6,450 nucleotides of DNA from Candidatus Altarchaeota archaeon. Its GTDB lineage: Archaea; Altiarchaeota; Altiarchaeia; IMC4; QMZM01. Position numbers and translations under genes: made by a program. The DNA lies in assembly GCA_018897475.1 (NCBI GenBank), contig JAHIKS010000088.1, positions 1-6,450 of the forward strand, in the 5' to 3' direction. This document shows, piece after piece, positions 1 through 3,731 of this stretch (positions are counted from its first letter, which is position 1; each line of letters starts with the position of its first letter). The notes below the pieces were generated by a model that ran no database searches, was not told the DNA's origin, and saw only the letters and a list, made by a program, of their open reading frames with translations.

Positions 1-98
1 AGGTGATAAACTTCCTGAGAAAGTTCAACGCCGAGATACACAGCAGAAAGGTGATCCTCACGACAGCCGACAAAAAAGCTTTAAGACCGAGAAGCTAG
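1..98 (+). CDS. C-terminal end of an unidentified protein (5' truncated)
   Basis: The frame read from base 3 is open to a TAG at 96-98 and gives about 31 residues, beginning VINFLRKFNAEIHSRKV and ending ALRPRS. The tail is basic and soluble, with several GC-ending codons like the genes on the right, and unlike the AT-rich insertion that begins 30 bp further on. This suggests the last residues of a chromosomal gene whose body lies outside the window. The family is not recognisable from so short a piece. The other forward frame (stop TAA 101-103) gives a less protein-like sequence rich in Q, R and K. The stop codon lies before the inserted element, so the element did not interrupt this gene. 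Confidence 0.45.
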   Translation, partial: VINFLRKFNAEIHSRKVILTTADKKALRPRS

Positions 99-118
99 GC
101 TAATTTTGTCCCAAAGCC

Positions 119-127
119 GGTTCTGAG
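119..127. repeat. Left copy of 9-bp target-site duplication
   Basis: GGTTCTGAG is identical to 1934-1942 and abuts the left inverted repeat. The identity with the right side extends 7 bases further left (CAAAGCC, 112-118), making a 16-bp direct repeat. In the right copy those 7 bases are the end of the element itself. The duplication is therefore either 9 bp with a coincidental or meaningful CAAAGCC beside it, or 16 bp. Confidence 0.7.
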
Positions 128-186
128 GGCTTTGCTATTTAATTGACGCTTGCTATTTTATTCGGTGGGTTGCTATTAAATTGGCG
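128..186. repeat. Left-end cluster of three about 16-bp motifs
   Basis: Three tandem copies of a TTGCTATT-type motif start at 132 (TTGCTATTTAATTGACG), 150 (TTGCTATTTTATTCGG) and 170 (TTGCTATTAAATTGGCG). They repeat every 18-20 bp in one orientation, and the first is part of the terminal inverted repeat. Two helical turns of spacing suggests iterated protein-binding sites on one face of the DNA, for example for a transposase or regulator. This function is inferred, not shown. Confidence 0.65.
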
Positions 187-199
187 ACTGATGGCGGTT

Positions 200-361
200 T
201 TAGAATTTATTTATATTTGTTTGTGTCGCCCCTTTGCTCTTTAGGAACTCCGATAGCTTATTGAACTCCTTTATTGATTTCTTTCTCTTTTTCATGAATT
301 TTTCAAGATTATTGTAGGTGAAAACTTCCCACCTATCCCTTATAATCCTCTCTTTAAGCAT
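200..361 (-). CDS. Small lysine-rich protein or gene fragment, unknown
   Basis: On the minus strand a frame open from about 454 ends with TAA at 200-202. The only ATG in it is at 361, giving 53 residues that start MLKERIIRDRWEVF and end TQTNINKF. Upstream of that ATG the frame continues with plausible coding sequence (PPDERLDFLKRKFNEP), so the ATG may be internal and the piece may be the C-terminal part of a longer gene cut where the transposase remnant begins, near 400. The composition is rich in K, E, F and N, likely soluble and helical, with no motif I recognise. It could be the tail of a gene broken when the transposase fragment was joined to it, or an intact small accessory protein. Confidence 0.4.
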   Translation of the reverse strand: MLKERIIRDRWEVFTYNNLEKFMKKRKKSIKEFNKLSEFLKSKGATQTNINKF

Positions 362-405
362 AGGTTCGTTAAACTTTCTTTTTAAGAAATCAAGCCGTTC
401 ATCAG

Positions 406-621
406 GAGGAGTTTTTGGAGCATTACCACAAGCGAAGCAATGTAGAAACCACCTTTATGATGATTAAACAGAAGTTCGGGGATGGGTTGAAAAGCAAGAA
501 GTTTGTGAGCCAGAAGAACGAGTTACTTGCAAAACTGATATGCCATAATATAGTGGTATTGATTCACGAAATGTTTGAGTTGGGAATCAATCCTGACTTC
601 AAGAACGTGAATTGTAGTTAA
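406..621 (+). pseudogene. IS4-type DDE transposase, C-terminal catalytic remnant
   Basis: The reading frame encodes EEFLEHYHKRSNVETTF followed by MMIKQKFGDGLKSKK and ends with a hydrophobic helix (LICHNIVVLIHEMFELGI) and a short polar tail, stopping at 619-621. It contains the exact Y-x2-R-x3-E-x6-K signature (Tyr of HYHK, Arg, Glu of VETT, Lys of MMIK) that supplies the third catalytic acid of IS4-group transposases. The N-terminal and central parts with the two catalytic aspartates are absent. The frame is closed by a TAA at 370-372, and the sequence just left of it reads better as a minus-strand gene. The TTG at 415 preceded by AGGAGG could mimic a start, but homologous-looking residues continue upstream of it, so this is a truncated gene rather than a small protein. 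Confidence 0.82.
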
Positions 622-676
622 ATTTGCTTTTTAAAGTGCCAAATTAAGAATAATTACCTTCAAATCACAAACGACA

Positions 677-686
677 AGTATTTATC
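677..686 (+). promoter_or_regulatory. Putative TATA box for the DUF5678-like/protease pair
   Basis: The AT-rich element TATTTAT (679-685) is centred about 34 bp before the ATG at 716, placing initiation near 708 and giving a very short leader. There is no Shine-Dalgarno sequence before that ATG, in keeping with near-leaderless translation. Confidence 0.4.
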
Positions 687-715
687 GTAATACAATTAAA
701 ATTTTAATAGTTAAA

Positions 716-982
716 ATGGATTTAAATATTGATGACCATTGTAGTGGTGTTCTCGCAAAACAGATGGCCCATAAAAGACCTATTGATGAAAACCAAGACT
801 GGTTTAATGAACATATCAAAGAATTAAAGAAGGAACATGGAGGTACTTTTGTAGCTATCCGAAATAAATACGTTATTGAAAGTAATAACGATTTTGATAA
901 ACTTTTTGAAAAATTCAAGAAAGAAAGTTCTAAAGTTTATATTGTTTATCTCCCCAAAGAAGGCGAGGTATCCTATTGGTAA
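716..982 (+). CDS. DUF5678-like small protein, partner of the downstream protease
   Basis: An 88-residue soluble protein. The core WFNEHIKELKKEHGGTFVAI (residues 29-48) followed by a short strand-turn-strand (NKYVIESN), a helix and a final strand (SSKVYIVYLP) matches my memory of the DUF5678 pattern: a helix, then 'G-x-FVAI-x-x-x-x-VI', then a helix and 'V-x-I-x-Y-x-P'. The function of that family is not established. An alternative start is Met18 (base 767), which would trim a poorly conserved-looking N-terminus. The stop codon is separated from the next ATG by one base, so the two genes are almost certainly co-transcribed and translationally coupled. In other prokaryotes, as I recall it, such proteins also sit beside retropepsin-like proteases, suggesting a regulator, substrate or chaperone of the protease. 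That role is inference. Confidence 0.72.
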   Translation: MDLNIDDHCSGVLAKQMAHKRPIDENQDWFNEHIKELKKEHGGTFVAIRNKYVIESNNDFDKLFEKFKKESSKVYIVYLPKEGEVSYW

Positions 983-983
983 A

Positions 984-1442
984 ATGTGTAGAGGATATTT
1001 CCAAGAAGATTTGCCCCACATATCTTTACGTATAATATTACCACCTTCAAATGTTTTTCCTGAAAAAGAAATATTTTTAATTGATACTGGTTCAAATATT
1101 ACAACGCTTAGTTATCCTACGGCTAGGAGACTAGGGATTGATTTGGACTCGCTTTCAGACGCCGAAGTTGTTGGTACGGGTGGAGTAAGTTTGGTTTATA
1201 TTTATGATGGGATTGGGATAGTGTTTGTTGATTACCTTGGTGAAGACCGTACAGAATTCCATATCGAACCAGTAGAACCAATACACATATTTACAAAAGA
1301 GGCACAGACTGCACCCAATATATTGGGATGTGATGTTTTAAATCGCTTTGATATATCTCTCAATTTTAAGAAAGGCGAAATCAATGTAGAACGAATGAAG
1401 AATATGCCTCCCAATTACATAGAAAAAGTAGAGCCAATATAG
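984..1442 (+). CDS. Retropepsin-like (clan AA) aspartic protease
   Basis: A 152-residue single-domain aspartyl protease. The active-site loop is FLIDTGSNITTL, with the catalytic Asp at residue 34 in Asp-Thr-Gly-Ser. The second family hallmark, NILGCDVLNRFDISLNF (112-128), corresponds to the conserved 'ILG-x-D-x-L' hairpin and helix near the C-terminus. Single-domain enzymes of this clan have one catalytic Asp per chain and work as homodimers. I chose the ATG at 984, one base after the stop of the upstream gene. The frame is open further up to an ATG at 876, but those 36 codons lie in another frame of the upstream gene and give only lysine-rich sequence. No signal peptide is evident, so it is probably cytoplasmic. 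The substrate is unknown; the coupled upstream protein is the obvious candidate partner. Confidence 0.82.
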   Translation: MCRGYFQEDLPHISLRIILPPSNVFPEKEIFLIDTGSNITTLSYPTARRLGIDLDSLSDAEVVGTGGVSLVYIYDGIGIVFVDYLGEDRTEFHIEPVEPIHIFTKEAQTAPNILGCDVLNRFDISLNFKKGEINVERMKNMPPNYIEKVEPI

Positions 1443-1461
1443 AAAGTTAGGCACTACAATT
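1439..1461. repeat. 23-bp imperfect direct repeat, copy 1
   Basis: ATAGA, two variable bases, then GTTAGGCACTACA followed by one variable base and TT. It matches 1836-1858 at 20 of 23 positions, including 13 in a row. This copy covers the stop codon of the protease gene and lies at the 3' end of the minus-strand membrane gene pair. Confidence 0.7.
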
Positions 1462-1642
1462 ATGTAATAACCCCAAAATATTTCAAAACCGATATAAGCA
1501 ATCCAGCAACAACGGCTATCAGTATTGTTTTTACCATATAATTTCTATAATCAACAAATTCATCTATTATCTTCTTAACACTCTTGTTATCAGATTCTAA
1601 TTTAATTATCCTTTTCTCAACTTCGTTTATCCTCTCGTCCAT
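1460..1642 (-). CDS. Small coiled-coil protein with C-terminal membrane anchor (XhlA-like)
   Basis: A 60-residue protein. Residues 1-33 form a charged amphipathic helix (MDERINEVEKRIIKLESDNK and onward) with heptad-like spacing of I, V and L. Residues 37-56 form one hydrophobic membrane helix ending at the C-terminus (VKTILIAVVAGLLISVLKYF). This layout, length and polarity match XhlA-type small proteins that accompany phage holins, but also other tail-anchored small proteins, so the family call is tentative. Its ATG lies inside the last codons of the upstream minus-strand gene (16-bp overlap), implying translational coupling. It ends immediately beside the 23-bp repeat. A membrane-associated role is supported; lysis or toxicity is only a hypothesis. 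Confidence 0.6.
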   Translation of the reverse strand: MDERINEVEKRIIKLESDNKSVKKIIDEFVDYRNYMVKTILIAVVAGLLISVLKYFGVIT

Positions 1643-1806
1643 CGTTTCAATCTTCGTGATATTCCCCTATAAAATTTCGTTGCTGTGAATAACAATACTA
1701 AAACAACCGAAAAAAACAATCTGGCATCGGATTGGAGGGATGTATGTTCGCCTAATATCAAGTATAACCCAACAACCAAAACAGATAGCAATATAATCTC
1801 AATCAT
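1627..1806 (-). CDS. Small two-helix membrane protein (holin-like layout)
   Basis: A 59-residue protein with two hydrophobic segments (about 2-19, IEIILLSVLVVGLYLILG, and 30-43, LFFSVVLVLLFTAT) joined by a short polar loop, ending in a strongly basic tail (KFYRGISRRLKRWTRG) likely to stay in the cytoplasm. I chose the ATG at 1806 because a TATA-like element (1831-1840) is centred about 29 bp upstream. The frame is open to an ATG at 1878, adding 24 residues, but that extension runs through the 23-bp repeat and a terminal motif copy and is not hydrophobic. The gene overlaps the next minus-strand gene by 16 bp, forming a two-gene unit. A small two-helix protein beside a coiled-coil/anchor protein is a layout seen in holin pairs. 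Function is unproven. Confidence 0.58.
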   Translation of the reverse strand: MIEIILLSVLVVGLYLILGEHTSLQSDARLFFSVVLVLLFTATKFYRGISRRLKRWTRG

Positions 1807-1830
1807 ATAATGAACATTTAGGGCATTTTC

Positions 1831-1840
1831 CTTAAATAGA
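1831..1840 (-). promoter_or_regulatory. Putative TATA box of the small membrane gene pair
   Basis: On the minus strand the sequence reads TCTATTTAAG, centred about 29 bp before the ATG at 1806, the usual archaeal distance for a leaderless transcript. It overlaps the 23-bp direct repeat. Confidence 0.45.
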
Positions 1841-1858
1841 TGGTTAGGCACTACATTT
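1836..1858. repeat. 23-bp imperfect direct repeat, copy 2
   Basis: Same sequence as 1439-1461 with three differences, 397 bp away in the same orientation. It lies upstream of the likely start (1806) of the minus-strand membrane gene pair and overlaps part of its putative TATA box. The two copies therefore bracket the pair. Confidence 0.7.
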
Positions 1859-1860
1859 CC

Positions 1861-1933
1861 TGCTATTTTATTAGTCATTTTGCTATTTTATTCGGAAATT
1901 TTTTGCTTTTCTATTGGATTTAATAGCAAAGCC
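1861..1933. repeat. Right-end cluster of the same motif plus inverted terminal copy
   Basis: TGCTATTTTATT occurs at 1861. A full TTGCTATTTTATTCGG at 1880-1895 is identical over 16 bases to the left copy at 150-165. A degenerate copy TTGCTTTTCTATTGG lies at 1903-1917, and an inverted copy ends the element (1918-1929, inside the terminal inverted repeat). The internal copies point the same way as the left cluster, so the ends are not mirror images; only the outermost 16 bp are inverted. Confidence 0.65.
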
Positions 1934-1942
1934 GGTTCTGAG
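1934..1942. repeat. Right copy of 9-bp target-site duplication
   Basis: GGTTCTGAG is identical to 119-127 and directly follows the right inverted repeat ending at 1933. Beyond it the base composition returns to that of the host sequence. Confidence 0.7.
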
Positions 1943-2026
1943 AGCGCAGGAAAACAAAAAATATATGAAGTAACGTGCGAATCCTATGAGGGCGGGAACT
2001 GCACCTTTGGCAGGGTTGAGGTTTAA
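1934..2026 (+). pseudogene. Possible C-terminal coding remnant right of the insertion
   Basis: From the insertion boundary a frame runs GSESAGKQKIYEVTCESYEG and on through GNCTFGRVEV to TAA at 2024-2026, about 30 codons. The second half uses GC-rich codons and looks protein-like, with two cysteines eight residues apart. If the insertion and one repeat copy are removed, the frame extends left only to a TAA at 101-103, with no start codon, so no intact gene is restored. It may be a decayed gene tail or chance. No family is recognised. Confidence 0.25.
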
Positions 2027-2028
2027 CA

Positions 2029-2038
2029 GTTTTTTATC
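2029..2038 (+). promoter_or_regulatory. Possible TATA element of the tRNA gene
   Basis: GTTTTTTATC is centred about 36 bp before the mature 5' end, so initiation would be near 2060 and leave a short leader for RNase P to remove. The match is weak. The other AT-rich stretch (2049-2058) is too close to the tRNA. Confidence 0.25.
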
Positions 2039-2069
2039 CCCTGTATCCTAATAATATCTCATTCTCCAA

Positions 2070-2144
2070 GGGCCCGTAGCTCAGTCTGGTTAGAGCGCTC
2101 GACTCATAATCGAGTGGTCGAGGGTTCAACTCCCTTCGGGCCCA
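2070..2144 (+). tRNA. tRNA with CAT anticodon, probably tRNA-Ile2 (agmatidine type)
   Basis: A complete cloverleaf can be folded. Acceptor stem GGGCCCG (2070-2076) pairs with CGGGCCC (2137-2143), discriminator A2144. D stem GCTC/GAGC (2079-2082, 2093-2096). Anticodon stem CTCGA/TCGAG with loop CTCATAA, so anticodon CAT at 2105-2107. T stem GAGGG/CCCTT with loop TTCAACT. There is no intron and no encoded CCA. CAT could be elongator Met, initiator Met or Ile2. The GGGCCCG acceptor with A73 resembles archaeal tRNA-Ile rather than the GCC- or AGC-starting archaeal Met tRNAs I recall. I therefore favour Ile2, whose C34 is modified to agmatidine by TiaS to read AUA codons, which are frequent here. 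Confidence 0.95.
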
Positions 2145-2150
2145 AACTGT

Positions 2151-2160
2151 TTTATTATAT
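2151..2160 (+). promoter_or_regulatory. T-rich tRNA trailer that can also serve as TATA box for the next gene
   Basis: TTTATTATAT lies 7 bp after the tRNA. It is centred about 24 bp before the ATG at 2179, a leaderless distance, and its T content could also help end tRNA transcription. Both roles are inferred from position and composition. Confidence 0.45.
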
Positions 2161-2178
2161 TCCGCCAATAGCCTACCA

Positions 2179-2547
2179 ATGGACATTACAATCCAGGTGT
2201 ATCTGACGACCAGGAAGGACGTGCTCCCGGACCTCTCATCCTATGAGACCGAAGCTGAGTTCTATGCGTGGAGAATCGGGGTGGAGGGGGTGGCCCTGCG
2301 CAGCGACGTCTTCAATGAGATAACGGACGGGATATTCGAGAAGGCTGAGAAGCACGGGGTGGTGGCGGGCTACGCACTGATTGAGCACCCCACGGACGAG
2401 ATGTGGGAGGCAAACGACGAGATTGCCAAAAAGCTCAGTGAAATGTTCAAGCGAAGGCACTACCCGTTCAGCTGGGGACTCTCAAGAAACGAGAAGATGT
2501 CGCCAGGCACGTTCGTGGTCTCGCTGGAGATTGTGGTCAAGAGATAA
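2179..2547 (+). CDS. Conserved-looking hypothetical protein, 122 aa
   Basis: A soluble 122-residue protein beginning MDITIQVYLTTRKDVLPDL, without signal peptide or membrane segments. It has alternating strands and helices: an N-terminal strand, the helix ETEAEFYAWRIGVEGVALRS, an acidic helix in the middle (FNEITDGIFEKAEKHG), a strand (VVAGYALIEH), an amphipathic helix (MWEANDEIAKKLSEMFKRR), and a final strand pair (TFVVSLEIVVKR). This could be a small alpha/beta fold. I do not recognise the family. The single Cys-free chain and composition give no catalytic clue. It starts 35 bp after the tRNA and probably has its own leaderless promoter. Its last 11 bases overlap the 3' end of the convergent RNase P protein gene. 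Codon use is that of the chromosomal genes around it. Confidence 0.85.
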   Translation: MDITIQVYLTTRKDVLPDLSSYETEAEFYAWRIGVEGVALRSDVFNEITDGIFEKAEKHGVVAGYALIEHPTDEMWEANDEIAKKLSEMFKRRHYPFSWGLSRNEKMSPGTFVVSLEIVVKR

Positions 2548-2875
2548 ATTTCTCCCTCGCCTTCTTCACTGTGCCTGAAACTCCCAGGACTCTGATGATG
2601 CACGACTGCCTGTTAATCTCCTTTACCAGCGCCATTGAGGCCCTGACCTCATCCACTGTCTTGTGCGTTACCTTCAGAATGCCTTTCTTCGTCTTGGCGT
2701 CCCAGTCCATGAGCCATAACCCGGTCTTCGAGGTGCCGAGCTCGCCCAGGAAATTGAGACAGGAATTCTGAATCGCCCTGATTATTTCGTCCCTCTTGAG
2801 GGGGGAGTCCGATATTGCCTCGAAGGCGAGGTAGCGATTCCTCTCCCGCTGGGTTGGGGGTATGGGCTTCAGCAT
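2537..2875 (-). CDS. rnp2: Ribonuclease P protein component 2 (Pop5 family)
   Basis: A 112-residue protein matching archaeal Pop5. The N-terminus MLKPIPPTQRERNRYLAFEA has the characteristic 'LPPTLRxxxRYIAFE' pattern. The middle GILKVTHKTVDEVRASMALV (65-84) and the end VLGVSGTVKKAREKF (96-110) are the other family hallmarks. Length is typical (about 110-130). The protein is one of the archaeal RNase P subunits; with Rpp30 it supports the RNA-catalysed removal of 5' leaders from precursor tRNAs. Its ATG begins one base after the stop of the upstream ZIP transporter gene, so it is likely translated from the same message. Its 3' end overlaps the convergent hypothetical gene by 11 bp. Confidence 0.93.
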   Translation of the reverse strand: MLKPIPPTQRERNRYLAFEAISDSPLKRDEIIRAIQNSCLNFLGELGTSKTGLWLMDWDAKTKKGILKVTHKTVDEVRASMALVKEINRQSCIIRVLGVSGTVKKAREKFIS

Positions 2876-2876
2876 T

Positions 2877-3620
2877 TTAGTGGGCGTGCGGGATTATTCC
2901 CGATATTGAATATATAAGCAGCACCCCAATTAATAGCGCAGTTGTATGGAGCACGAGTTTGCTGACCGTCCGCTCCTTGTGGAGTTCTGGCATTAGGTCG
3001 GCCGTTGCTATGTAGACAAACCCTCCGGCTGCGATTCCGAGGGCGTAGGGGATTAGATATTCGAGGTTCGTGAGGTAGAGATAGCCTATGAAGGCACCGA
3101 GTATTGCAGTCGTTGCAGAGATGAAGTTGTAGAGCAGCGCCCTCTTCTTTGTCAGGCCCCCGTGGACCAGGATCGCGAAGTCCCCAATCTCCTGGGGAAT
3201 CTCGTGCAGGGCGATTGCAAGGGCGGTTATGAATCCGACCTGCACGCTTGTCAGAAAGCCCGCCGCTATTATCACGCCGTCTATGAAGTTGTGCACTCCG
3301 TCGCAGATAAGATTGAGATGCACGACCGGATGGACGTCGCACTCGCCCCTGGCGCAGTGGTGCCAGTGGATGAACTTCTCTATCAGGAAGAAGAGCAGTA
3401 TTCCCACGAGAATCATGGTGAATGCCTCTGACCCAATCCCCTCTGCCGCTTCCGGGCCCAGGTGGAAGAACGCTGCTGCAAGCATCGAGCCCGATGCAAA
3501 GGCAACGAGCATCAGCAGCATCCTGTTAAGGAGGTCCTTCTTCAGCGAAAGCGTTATGACCCCGACGAAGGATATAAGGCTTATCAGAACGACGGTTGCA
3601 AGTATGAGAAGGAATACCAT
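2877..3620 (-). CDS. ZIP-family divalent metal transporter
   Basis: An integral membrane protein of 247 residues with about seven to eight hydrophobic segments. ZIP hallmarks are visible: HNFIDGVIIAAG (residues 110-121) in the fourth helix and HEIPQEIGDF (139-148) in the fifth, which together form the metal site, plus LMPELH (209-214) further on. A His-rich loop HWHHCARGECDVHPVVH (85-101) precedes the fourth helix, a known metal-sensing or binding feature of the family. The fifth-helix motif has Gln where many members have His (HEIPHE); this variant is common and may affect metal preference. The frame allows an ATG at 3635, but a TATTTAAAT-like box is centred 25 bp before the ATG at 3620, so I chose the latter. 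Likely substrates are Zn, Fe or Mn. It is co-transcribed with rnp2. Confidence 0.92.
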   Translation of the reverse strand: MVFLLILATVVLISLISFVGVITLSLKKDLLNRMLLMLVAFASGSMLAAAFFHLGPEAAEGIGSEAFTMILVGILLFFLIEKFIHWHHCARGECDVHPVVHLNLICDGVHNFIDGVIIAAGFLTSVQVGFITALAIALHEIPQEIGDFAILVHGGLTKKRALLYNFISATTAILGAFIGYLYLTNLEYLIPYALGIAAGGFVYIATADLMPELHKERTVSKLVLHTTALLIGVLLIYSISGIIPHAH

Positions 3621-3640
3621 ATAAGAAAATGACATTACAA

Positions 3641-3649
3641 TTTAAATAA
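3641..3649 (-). promoter_or_regulatory. TATA box of the ZIP-rnp2 operon
   Basis: The minus strand reads TTATTTAAATTG here. It is centred about 25 bp before the ATG at 3620 and only 10 bp before the alternative ATG at 3635, which argues for the inner start and a leaderless message. Confidence 0.55.
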
Positions 3650-3701
3650 TCAGCCCTGCATTCCTGGACGCCTGTGCGATGCCCGTCTTCTCGAAGCATT
3701 C

Positions 3702-3710
3702 CATTTATCT
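3702..3710 (+). promoter_or_regulatory. TATA box of the CxxCx5C membrane protein gene
   Basis: CATTTATCT is centred about 26 bp before the ATG at 3732, matching leaderless geometry. Confidence 0.5.
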
Positions 3711-3731
3711 TCTGGATTTTAGATAATATTG

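Larger units (their letters stand above)
128..1933. mobile_element. AT-rich cargo-bearing insertion with terminal inverted repeats and 9-bp target duplication
   Basis: The left end GGCTTTGCTATTTAAT (128-143) is matched in inverse orientation by ATTTAATAGCAAAGCC (1918-1933), 15 of 16 bases. GGTTCTGAG stands immediately outside both ends (119-127 and 1934-1942), as expected for a target-site duplication. The DNA between is visibly AT-richer than the flanks and holds only accessory genes: a minus-strand fragment, a broken transposase, a DUF5678-like/protease pair and two tiny membrane proteins. The only transposase is a C-terminal remnant, so the unit is probably non-autonomous or decayed. A 9-bp duplication fits IS4-group transposition, matching the transposase fragment inside, but that link is inference. 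Against a simple reading, the transposase remnant lies near the left end with 1.3 kb of cargo to its right, so the block may be composite. Confidence 0.72.

Noticed and set aside
132..186. Short regular repeats as a CRISPR array
   Set aside because: Units of about 16 bp are separated by only 2-4 bp, with no spacers and no cas genes.
415..621. Independent small protein starting at TTG 415 with AGGAGG upstream
   Set aside because: Transposase-like residues (EEFLE) continue upstream in frame and the rest is a catalytic-domain tail, so it is a truncated gene.
876..983. N-terminal 36-residue extension of the protease
   Set aside because: It lies in another frame of the DUF5678-like gene and gives only lysine-rich sequence; the ATG at 984 directly after that gene's stop is the natural start.
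682..1021. Minus-strand frames opposite the DUF5678-like and protease genes
   Set aside because: They are antisense shadows of well-supported plus-strand genes, with no recognisable motifs.
1446..1849. GTTAGGC core in the direct repeats, like an integron attC site (GTTRRRY)
   Set aside because: The matching RYYYAAC arm with complementary inner boxes is missing. ACCCAAC at 1767-1773 is the nearest and does not pair well, and no integrase is seen.
2869..3624. Alternative frames on both strands across the ZIP gene
   Set aside because: Arg/Pro/Ser-rich or scrambled products, typical of out-of-frame reading of a GC-rich gene; the ZIP frame has clear motifs.
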